A DNA stretch of 64,000 nt from Bradyrhizobium sp. ISRA430 (lineage in GTDB: Bacteria > Pseudomonadota > Alphaproteobacteria > Rhizobiales > Xanthobacteraceae), in the NCBI RefSeq assembly GCF_029909975.1, contig NZ_CP094516.1, forward strand, positions 3,596,001 through 3,660,000, given 5' to 3'. Every line of letters begins with the position of its first letter. The stretch's first letter is position 1. The translations under genes and the position numbers were made by a program. The notes under the pieces are model-generated. The model worked only from the letters and a program-made list of their open reading frames with translations. It ran no database searches and was not told the DNA's origin. Positions 57,677 through 64,000 of this stretch are shown in pieces.

Positions 57677-58527
57677 TGCGTTCGATGCTGTTCGTGCCGG
57701 GGGATTCCCCGCGCAAATTCGAGAAGGCGAGCGAGGGCAACGCCGACGCGCTGATCATCGACCTCGAGGACTCCGTCGTCACCGAGAAGAAAGACGAGGC
57801 GCGCACGCTGACGCTTGAGATGCTGAAGGGCCGGCGCGGCCCGCACCAGCTCTATGTCCGCGTCAATGCACTCGACACCGGCATGACGCTCGCGGATCTC
57901 GCCGCGGTGATGCCGGGGGTGCCCGACGGCATCGTGCTGCCAAAATCGCGCGGCGGCGACGACGTACGCCAGGTCGCGACCTGGCTCGAAGCCTTCGAGG
58001 CGGCGGCCGGCACCACAGTCGGCTCGACCCGAATCGTCTGTGTCGCAACCGAAACCGCCGCATCGATCTTCGGGCTTGGCACCTACAAGGACTGCTCCCC
58101 GCGCCTCGCCGGATTGATGTGGGGCGCGGAAGACCTGTCCGCCTCGCTCGGCGCCACCGAGAAGGCCTCGGGCGGCGTCTTCCACAGCCCCTATCGCCTC
58201 GCGCGCGACTTGTGTCTGATGGCGGCGGCAGCGGCCGAGGTCGCGCCGATCGACACTGTCTATACCGACATCGACAATCTCACAGGACTCGAGCAGGAAA
58301 CACGCGCCGCGCGGCGCGACGGCTTCTCCGCAAAGGCGCTGATCCACCCCAAGCATGTCGACATCGTCAATGCGGCATTCGAGCCGACCGAAGCCGAGCG
58401 CACCTGGGCGGAGAGGGTGATTGCGGCGTTCGCGAGCAATCCGAACTCCGGCACGCTGCGCCTCGATGGCATGATGATCGACAAGCCGCATCTTCGCGCC
58501 GCGAAGAAGATCCTCGGTCAGTCATAG
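57676..58527 (+). CDS. CitE-like (HpcH/HpaI family) acyl-CoA lyase
   Basis: 283 residues. Begins RSMLFVPGDSPRKFEKASEG NADALIIDLEDSV, the CitE signature with the metal/CoA residues, and has VRVNALDTGMTLADL, GIVLPKSRGGDDV, CVATETAASIFGLG and GLMWGAEDLSASLG. The family includes L-malyl-CoA, beta-methylmalyl-CoA and (S)-citramalyl-CoA lyases; here cleavage of citramalyl-CoA to acetyl-CoA and pyruvate would complete itaconate breakdown. The start overlaps the end of the MaoC gene; an upstream ATG lies inside that gene and is less likely. Confidence 0.9.
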   Translation: MRSMLFVPGDSPRKFEKASEGNADALIIDLEDSVVTEKKDEARTLTLEMLKGRRGPHQLYVRVNALDTGMTLADLAAVMPGVPDGIVLPKSRGGDDVRQVATWLEAFEAAAGTTVGSTRIVCVATETAASIFGLGTYKDCSPRLAGLMWGAEDLSASLGATEKASGGVFHSPYRLARDLCLMAAAAAEVAPIDTVYTDIDNLTGLEQETRAARRDGFSAKALIHPKHVDIVNAAFEPTEAERTWAERVIAAFASNPNSGTLRLDGMMIDKPHLRAAKKILGQS

Positions 58528-58563
58528 ATCAGGGTAACGCGTCGCGACAGACGGGATCGGATC

Positions 58564-59307
58564 ATGATCGTTCGCCAAGCCGCAAACGTCCTGGAGATCA
58601 TGGAGTTCTTCGCGCAAGTGAGGAAACCGGCGACGCTTGCGGAGATCGCAGATCATTTCGGCTGGCCGCGTTCATCGACCTTCAACCTGCTCGCGACGCT
58701 GTCGGAGAAGGGCTATCTCTATGAGCCGCGGCCGCGCGCCGGCTTCTATCCGACGCCGCGGTGGCTGGCGATGGCGCGCATGATCTCGGAGGTCGAGCCG
58801 CTACCGCCCTGGACGCATACGCTGGTCGCCGATCTCTCCGCGGAGACCGGCGAGACCGCCTCGATCGTGGCGCCGGCCGGCGTGATGGCGGTGTTCATCG
58901 ACGTCGTCGAGTCCAAGGCGGCGATCCGCTATTTCGCGACCATCGGCCACCGCGTGCCGATCCACGCCACGGCCAGCGGCCGTGCATTGTTGTTGCAGTA
59001 CTCGCAGGAGGAGCGCGACTCGGTCTATCGCAAGATCGAATTCAAACAGTACGGCCCGTCGACGCCGATCAGCATCGAGGCGGTGGAAGCGGAGCTGCGC
59101 AACTCGATCGAACGTGGCTATTGCCAAAGTTTTGGCGATTACAGCCGCGACCTCGCGGGCGCCGCGATTCCGCTGCCGATCGGCGACCGCCGCCTCTCCG
59201 TCGTCGTCGCTGGCCCCGAATTCCGGATCGGCCCGAAGGTCGGCGAAGTCGCCGCGCTGATTGCGCGGACGGTCGATCGGCTGCGGCCGAAGACCACCGC
59301 GGCTTAG
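58564..59307 (+). CDS. IclR-family transcriptional regulator
   Basis: 247 residues. Winged helix-turn-helix at about 20-60 (KPATLAEIADHFGWPRSSTF NLLATLSEKGYL), then the effector-binding domain (IVAPAGVMAVFIDVVESKAA I, ATIGHRVPIHATASGRALLL, GYCQSFGDYSRDLAGAAIPL). It lies 36 bases after the CitE-like gene in the same direction and is the only regulator nearby. It probably represses or activates the two divergent catabolic operons via the CACATATATG boxes. The effector would be a pathway acid; not visible in the sequence. Confidence 0.93.
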   Translation: MIVRQAANVLEIMEFFAQVRKPATLAEIADHFGWPRSSTFNLLATLSEKGYLYEPRPRAGFYPTPRWLAMARMISEVEPLPPWTHTLVADLSAETGETASIVAPAGVMAVFIDVVESKAAIRYFATIGHRVPIHATASGRALLLQYSQEERDSVYRKIEFKQYGPSTPISIEAVEAELRNSIERGYCQSFGDYSRDLAGAAIPLPIGDRRLSVVVAGPEFRIGPKVGEVAALIARTVDRLRPKTTAA

Positions 59308-59317
59308 GACCGTAGCC

Positions 59318-59734
59318 TCATTCGAATCCCTGAACCGGCGGCGTCGAAGTCTGCGCCGGCACCGCCGGAGCAGCTTGAACGGGCTCCGCCGCGGGCGCGG
59401 CCTGAGCCGGCGGATTGCCGGCAGTTCTCATCTGGCCATTGGCCTGCATCGCCTCACGCGTGGGCTGTGGCGCGCTGGTAGGGATTGCGCGGCTCGACTC
59501 GCGACGTGGCGGCTGCCGGTGTCTCGCCGACCGCGAACCTCTCACACCCCATGACCGGGCGATGGAAGGCCCGGCGGTGTAGCCGACCAATGCTCCGGCG
59601 ACGGCACCGACCGGGCCCAGCACGATGGCGCCGGACACCGCTCCCAGCGCAGCATCGCCCGCGCGTTCCTGCGCAAAGGCGCTCGCGGGCACGCAGGCCA
59701 GCATCACGACGGCGGTAATCAGAGCTTTGTTCAT
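59318..59734 (-). CDS. Exported glycine-zipper protein, 138 aa
   Basis: Sec signal peptide MNKALITAVVMLACVPASAF with AQ at the cut; then a glycine-zipper stretch GAVSGAIVLGPVGAVAGALV GYTAGPS, and a Pro/Ala/Gln-rich disordered tail with repeated QAAPA. I chose ATG at 59734 because GAGGGAGG is just upstream. The zipper suggests membrane or envelope association. Function unknown. Its stop is 10 bases from the end of the IclR gene (convergent). Confidence 0.7.
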   Translation of the reverse strand: MNKALITAVVMLACVPASAFAQERAGDAALGAVSGAIVLGPVGAVAGALVGYTAGPSIARSWGVRGSRSARHRQPPRRESSRAIPTSAPQPTREAMQANGQMRTAGNPPAQAAPAAEPVQAAPAVPAQTSTPPVQGFE

Positions 59735-59890
59735 CGAAGCGCCTCCCTCACGGGAGATCACTCTTACTCAAATATGGCGGCAGGAAGTTTGTTTGTCGCC
59801 CAACAAGCGGCAACGGCCTGCGGAACTCCGGCAATTCAAAGGCCTCCGCCGTGAACCGTGGTTCCGGCGGAGGCTGATCCGCAACGCCGA

Positions 59891-60682
59891 TTAGACGATC
59901 TTGATCGACATGTCCGGCAGGCCCTCGAGCTTGCACAGGAGCACGTCGCCCTTCACGACGGGGCCGACGTTTTCCGGCGTGCCGGAATAGATGATATCGC
60001 CGGCCTTGAGCTCGAAGGCTTCCGAGAGCTTCGAAATCTGCTCGGCGACGCTCCAGATCATCTTGCTGAGATCCGAGCTCTGCCGCACGGTCCCGTTCAC
60101 CGCCAGCGAAATCGCGCCTTTCTCGAAATGGCCGGTCTTGCTCACCGGATGAATCGGGCCGATCACCGCGGCATGGTCAAAGCTCTTGCCGATCTCCCAA
60201 GGCTTCTTCTCCGCGGCCATGCCGTTCTGGAGATCGCGCCGGGTCATATCGAGGCCGAGCGCGTAACCGTAGACATGGTCGAGCGCCTTCTCCGGCGGAA
60301 TGTTGGTGCCACCGGACTTCAGTGCGGCGACCAGCTCGACCTCGTGATGATAATTCTTGGTCAGCGACGGATAAGGATGATCGGCAACCTGGCCGATCGC
60401 GACGTTCTGGATCGCGTCGGTCGGCTTCTGGAAGAAGAAGGGCGGCTCGCGGTTCGGATCCGAGCCGCGCTCGATCGCATGCGCCGCATAGTTGCGCCCG
60501 ATGCAGTAGATGCGGCGGACCTGGAACACACTTGTCTCGCCGACGATCGGGATCGCGACCATCGGCACCGGGAAGATCGGCTTCGGCCCGGCCTGCGCCG
60601 CGGCTGGTGCCGCTTCGGCGATGCCCGCCGCGGTCATCGCGGCTGCGGCAGTGAGCAGGTTGCGTCGAGAGGTCTTTGTCAT
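59891..60682 (-). CDS. Fumarylacetoacetase-family protein with Tat-like signal peptide
   Basis: 263 residues. The start MTKTSRRNLLTAAAAMTAAG has Ser-Arg-Arg-Asn-Leu-Leu followed by an Ala-rich hydrophobic core, then AEAAPAAAQAGP as a probable cut region. The rest is the FAH C-terminal fold: IYCIGRNYAAHAIERG, the metal-binding YHHEVELVAALKSGG, GLDMTRRDLQ, KSFDHAAVIGPI, and IIYSGTPENVGPVVKGD. FAH enzymes cleave acylpyruvates or hydrolyse related compounds and are usually cytoplasmic; export would be unusual. Next gene on the same strand is the cytochrome-like protein. Confidence 0.85.
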   Translation of the reverse strand: MTKTSRRNLLTAAAAMTAAGIAEAAPAAAQAGPKPIFPVPMVAIPIVGETSVFQVRRIYCIGRNYAAHAIERGSDPNREPPFFFQKPTDAIQNVAIGQVADHPYPSLTKNYHHEVELVAALKSGGTNIPPEKALDHVYGYALGLDMTRRDLQNGMAAEKKPWEIGKSFDHAAVIGPIHPVSKTGHFEKGAISLAVNGTVRQSSDLSKMIWSVAEQISKLSEAFELKAGDIIYSGTPENVGPVVKGDVLLCKLEGLPDMSIKIV

Positions 60683-60741
60683 GGTTCTTTTCCGTTGCTT
60701 GGCCGCCCGTTAGCGGCGCGGTTATTCATAGGGCCAAACGT

Positions 60742-62901
60742 TCAATGGGCCAATGGATTTGGCCGCATCTGCACCTTGTAGACTTTGGGCGAGGCCTCCT
60801 TGCCGCCCTCTCCGTGGAAACTGGCGCGCGTTCCCGTCGTGGTCCACAAGCCGCGGCCTTTCCAGCCGGTGTCGGGATCATCGATCCGGCCATCGACATT
60901 CTTGGTGAAGAAGCCGAGCGGATATGGATTGCGCATGTTCACGAACTGGTCGTTGACCAGTGCGAGCAGCGACTCGCTGCCGTTGGCGCTTGCGATCGGC
61001 ACGTTGGCGCCGAGTCCGAACGTGTTGTACCGATCCACCCAGACATAATAGGCGTGGTTGGCACTGCCGCCGGCATCGAGTCCCCTGAACTGCGGTCCGG
61101 GCATGCGCCAGGTCTTCCACCCCTCCGGACACTGCTTGCCGTCGGCCGTCGTCGGTCCGTTCAGCGGACCTTTGCACAGCTTGCGATCGAAGCGTGCGAG
61201 ATGTCCGCTGGACAACACCGTCCACACCACGCCGTCCAGCCCGATGTCGAGGCCGCGCGGACCGAACGTGCCCTCCGGCGGCTGATACACTTCGGCCAGT
61301 GCGGTGTTGGCCGGGTCGGGTCCGGGCGTCACGCGAACGATGTAGCCGGGCTGATCGATGCGGGAGAAACCGCGGTCCATCGCCTGGCCCCAGATCGTAT
61401 CGTCGACCGGGCTCGGCATGATGCCGTAGAAGGATGCGGCGATGCGCTTGTCCTTGGTCGGATCGACGGGATCCTTGTGCTCGACATAGGCATCGCGCTT
61501 GCCATTGCCATTGGTGTCGATGATCAGCGGCGTCCAGCCCTGCGATTTCACGTCGTCGAGAGTCTCACGATATTGTTTGGTGTTGAGCCAGCCGACGATG
61601 CCGCCGCCGAGGCCGGGACCGCCGGAGCTGGTCCACAATGTCTGGTTGGCATCGTCGTCGAAATAGAGGTGATGGGTCGTGAAGCAGGTGTTGATCAGGT
61701 CCCATTTGCCCGTCGCGGGATCGAAGCGCGACAATTGGCGCAATGATGTCGCTTGCGGCGCCACCTTCGCCGACGGCAGATCCGATCCCTGCTTGCAGTA
61801 GTCGGGATTGGCCGGCGGACGCAGACGCGCGGTGAACCAGACCTTGCCCTGCTCGTCCATCATGACGTTATGGATGCTGGTGTGGCCATCCCAGATCGGT
61901 TCGTCCCCCCAATAGGCCGAGGGTCCGCGCGGGGCATCGGTCGACGATGGCGTGTTCGGATCGAGATAGGGATGCTTGATGGTGCCGGCGACGTTCTTCA
62001 CGGGATCGAGCGTCGGCACGAGATCGGAGCTCTCTTCCGACGATCCGTAGATCAGGCCATTGGCGTTGACGCGCGGGTTGCGCTTGTCGGTCGAGATCGC
62101 ATCGTGCTGATAGCGCGTCGGCGCGGCCCAGTCCCACATCGTGAAGACGACATTGCGCTCGATGCCCTTAGGCCGCTCGGGCTTGTCGAACGGCAATTCG
62201 CCGGCCGCAATACGGTCGGTCCATTTCGAAAAGAGATCATAGACCTTCTCCGGGCCCATGCTGGCCAGCACCGTCGCCATGTATTCCTGCGCCTGGCCGG
62301 CCTGGGTGCGCATCGCCCATGCGGTGTGGGAGTCATAGCCCTCGGTGAACGCCTTCGGGATTTCGCGGATGCCGCGCGTGCCGAGCGCGTGGCAGGATTG
62401 GCACATGTTCTTGACCGTATCGACCCACTGGGCCTGCGACTTCATGGTCTCCGGCATCTTGTTGCCCTTGTCGCCGGTGCCCGGAAACTCCTCGGGCCTG
62501 GGGATGTCGAGCAGCGAATACCAATACATGCCGGGATAGTTCTGTGCGTCCTGCTTGGGCGAGGCCTGGGCGGCCTTGAAGTCCATCACCTTGCCTGGAC
62601 GAGCGTCCTGCTGCGCCGTGTCTTGCAGGCCGTAGCCGCGGACCCAGACCTTGTAGTTGGCCGCGGGAAGGTCCGGGATGACGAACCGGCCCTGATCGTC
62701 GGTGACCACCACCTTCGCGTATTTGGTTGGCAGGTCCCTGGTCTCGGCAATCACCCAGACCCCGGCCTCCGCGCCCTTGTCGCTGGTCACCTGCCCGCCG
62801 ATGTCATTGGCGGATATCTCGACAGTCGCCGCCATCGCGGCACCGGCATGCAACAGCGCCGTCGCGCCGAGATAGCCGGCAAGCATTCGCCTCAAGCTCA
62901 T
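60742..62901 (-). CDS. Exported one-heme c-type protein with carboxypeptidase-regulatory-like domain and propeller-like region
   Basis: 719 residues. Signal peptide MSLRRMLAGYLGATALLHAG AAMAA; residues about 30-100 form a carboxypeptidase regulatory-like beta sandwich (TDDQGRFVIPDLPAANYKVW VRGYG). A single heme motif CQSCH lies at 167-171, in a helical segment (QWVDTVKNMCQSCHALGTRG). From about 250 on there are repeated WD-like strands (VWFTARLRPP, TLWTSSGGPG, VWTVLSSGHLARFD), suggesting a beta-propeller of the lyase/SMP-30 type. Likely periplasmic and redox-active; natural substrate unknown. Such genes are frequent in Bradyrhizobium. The FAH gene follows downstream. Confidence 0.8.
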   Translation of the reverse strand: MSLRRMLAGYLGATALLHAGAAMAATVEISANDIGGQVTSDKGAEAGVWVIAETRDLPTKYAKVVVTDDQGRFVIPDLPAANYKVWVRGYGLQDTAQQDARPGKVMDFKAAQASPKQDAQNYPGMYWYSLLDIPRPEEFPGTGDKGNKMPETMKSQAQWVDTVKNMCQSCHALGTRGIREIPKAFTEGYDSHTAWAMRTQAGQAQEYMATVLASMGPEKVYDLFSKWTDRIAAGELPFDKPERPKGIERNVVFTMWDWAAPTRYQHDAISTDKRNPRVNANGLIYGSSEESSDLVPTLDPVKNVAGTIKHPYLDPNTPSSTDAPRGPSAYWGDEPIWDGHTSIHNVMMDEQGKVWFTARLRPPANPDYCKQGSDLPSAKVAPQATSLRQLSRFDPATGKWDLINTCFTTHHLYFDDDANQTLWTSSGGPGLGGGIVGWLNTKQYRETLDDVKSQGWTPLIIDTNGNGKRDAYVEHKDPVDPTKDKRIAASFYGIMPSPVDDTIWGQAMDRGFSRIDQPGYIVRVTPGPDPANTALAEVYQPPEGTFGPRGLDIGLDGVVWTVLSSGHLARFDRKLCKGPLNGPTTADGKQCPEGWKTWRMPGPQFRGLDAGGSANHAYYVWVDRYNTFGLGANVPIASANGSESLLALVNDQFVNMRNPYPLGFFTKNVDGRIDDPDTGWKGRGLWTTTGTRASFHGEGGKEASPKVYKVQMRPNPLAH

Positions 62902-62965
62902 CGTTTTCTCCCATTCGTTCTACGTTTCGTCCGAGCCTCTTGGCAGGCTTATTCGGACTCGTCTC

Positions 62966-63208
62966 TCATGGTTTGAGCCGGTCGAAAAACTCTCGAACAA
63001 TTCGCGCGCAAACGTCGCTCGGCACGCTGAATGGTTGTTGCATCACACGGCCATCAACTTGCCGACCTCATCAAGTCGTTCGAGATCGCCGATCTGTTCT
63101 ATCAGCTTTTCGGCTCGGTCGGCACCCAGCACCGGCGCGCCCTTGCGATGCCGTCACGGCGGCGGTTGCGACTGCGGATTGCAGGAAACGTCGGCGCGAC
63201 GGCTTCAC
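62966..63208 (-). pseudogene. Broken ORF with Tat signal (frameshifted small gene)
   Basis: On the minus strand GAGGAGAAA is followed by GTG at 63208 and the strong Tat-type start KPSRRRFLQSAVATAAVTAS Q, but this frame soon turns to low-quality sequence and stops at 63073-63071. The next frame carries LGADRAEKLIEQIGDLERLD EVGKLMAV to a TGA at 63045-63043, and a third frame starting in that TGATG reads MQQPFSVPSDVCARIVREFF DRLKP to 62966. Joined, the pieces would look like one Tat-exported helical protein of about 80 residues. Two frameshifts, or sequencing errors, would explain this. It fills most of the gap 62902-63219. Confidence 0.4.
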
Positions 63209-63219
63209 TTTCTCCTCGA

Positions 63220-64000
63220 TCAGGCCGGGACCGACATCTTTGCGATATCAGCCGCATTCGGCAGATGCTCGAGATTCCAGCAGGCATCCATGATCCGCCG
63301 GGTCGCCGCGGCCGGAAGGATGCCGTCGGCAAGGTCGGAGAACTTGGTCTCGAGCTGCTTGTCGGTCATCGGCACCTCGAAGCTGCCGATCGCGTGTTCG
63401 ATATAGCGGTTCAGCTTGCGCCCGTCCTTGAGCACGATTGTCAAGTCGACCTGCTCCGGCTTGATGCCAGGGGTAATGACCGGAATCACCTGGTCACGCA
63501 GCGCGACCACGGTCGGATCCGTCACGGCACGGTCGCTGAATTGCTTCTCGCCGCCGGCGCCCTCGACGATCGCAACCGCGACCGCGTGATAGACGCTGAA
63601 CTTGCCCTCGAGGCCTTGATGCGGCGTCTTCTTGCCGGTGAGCTCGAGCACGAGCGGATGGACCTTCAAATCGACACGCTCGATCTGATCGGCGGTCAGC
63701 TTGTTCTGGTTGCGAAGCTGGATCGCGGCGTCGATCGCCGGATGCAAGACGATTCCGCAGGCGAACGGCTTGTAGGTATTGAGTGCGGCCTCGTAGCGCT
63801 TGCCGAGGTCGCCCAGGATCTCGCCATAGTCCTGCTTGGTGCTGATCGTGTTGGCCCAGCCGCGCTTGGCCTCGATCATCGCGCCTGACGAGGTGAAATT
63901 CTTCGACGCCAGGATCGCCGCGAAGATGCCGTTCGCAGCGGCGCGGCCAGGATTGAAGCTCTTGTTCATCGAGCCGAAGGATTCGCGCAGACCCACCGGC
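63220..64000 (-). CDS. MmgE/PrpD family protein, 5' end outside window
   Basis: 260 codons of the C-terminal part of an MmgE/PrpD protein (2-methylcitrate dehydratase-like). Seen are VGLRESFGSMNKSFNPGRAA ANG, SFKPFACGIVLHPAIDAA-type YKPFACG, KVHPLVLELTGKKTP, GKFSVYHAVAVAIVEG and LTIVLKDGRKLNRYIEHAIG. The frame is open to the window edge, so the gene begins beyond 64000. Family members dehydrate or isomerise small tricarboxylic or dicarboxylic acids. A PrpD homologue also belongs to the P. aeruginosa itaconate locus (PA0881), so this one may be linked to the catabolic cluster 5-15 kb to the left. Confidence 0.85.
   Translation of the reverse strand, partial: PVGLRESFGSMNKSFNPGRAAANGIFAAILASKNFTSSGAMIEAKRGWANTISTKQDYGEILGDLGKRYEAALNTYKPFACGIVLHPAIDAAIQLRNQNKLTADQIERVDLKVHPLVLELTGKKTPHQGLEGKFSVYHAVAVAIVEGAGGEKQFSDRAVTDPTVVALRDQVIPVITPGIKPEQVDLTIVLKDGRKLNRYIEHAIGSFEVPMTDKQLETKFSDLADGILPAAATRRIMDACWNLEHLPNAADIAKMSVPA

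Overview
The window is high-GC chromosomal DNA from an alphaproteobacterium. It most resembles Bradyrhizobium. The reasons are the malQ / glgE-like / treS-mak / glgB / glgX / treZ / treY block, divergent ku-ligD, a complete kdp operon, a short-flagellin flagellar cluster, a PHA-granule protein, and REP-like palindromes of a kind I associate with this genus. This is inferred from gene content; no rRNA, tRNA, integrase, transposase, phage gene or CRISPR array is visible.

Layout. (1) 1-17302 is an alpha-glucan/trehalose island: a partial GH15 gene and malQ on the minus strand, then six tightly packed plus-strand genes (glgE-like, treS-mak fusion, glgB, glgX, treZ, treY). Together they build and trim glycogen-like glucan and make trehalose by two routes (TreS and TreY/TreZ). 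The GlgE-like protein has lost the residues needed for maltosyl transfer, which is the most striking single observation here. (2) 17306-21759 holds a PHA-granule protein, a small DUF3309 membrane peptide, and ligD/ku (bacterial NHEJ) facing away from each other. The ku-ligD gap carries mirror-image GGAAC-N16-GGTT motifs like those of the general-stress sigma factor EcfG. (3) 21938-30330 is a kdp operon for high-affinity K+ uptake, transcribed leftward: a 27-aa membrane peptide, kdpF, a possible 34-aa peptide, kdpA, kdpB, kdpC, kdpD, kdpE. A near-identical 20-bp element sits in opposite orientations between this operon and a rightward operon of one unknown cytoplasmic protein and two tiny membrane peptides (30757-31444). 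(4) 31576-33819 encodes uracil phosphoribosyltransferase and an acyl-CoA-synthetase-like protein.

(5) 33826-43943 is a leftward flagellar block: flgD-flgE-orf86-flgN-like-flgK-flgL, and fliC-fliD-fliS plus a small acidic protein, with an ECF-type sigma factor at its edge. (6) 44456-48806 has three co-oriented genes (a large COG5610-like HAD protein, a glycosyltransferase-like protein, a formyltransferase-like protein). They may modify flagellin or a surface glycan.

(7) 48786-59307 is a catabolic region for a small dicarboxylic acid. Leftward are a TRAP transporter (dctP-dctQ-dctM), an acyl-CoA dehydrogenase, an acyl-CoA ligase and a CoA-transferase. Rightward are a CaiB-type CoA-transferase, a MaoC hydratase, a CitE-type lyase and an IclR regulator. 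The set matches itaconate/citramalyl-CoA degradation. Paired CACATATATG boxes lie in the divergent promoter region. (8) 59318-64000 holds exported proteins: a glycine-zipper protein, a fumarylacetoacetase-family protein with a Tat-like signal, a one-heme cytochrome c fused to a beta-propeller-like region, a broken Tat-signal ORF, and the truncated end of an MmgE/PrpD-family gene.
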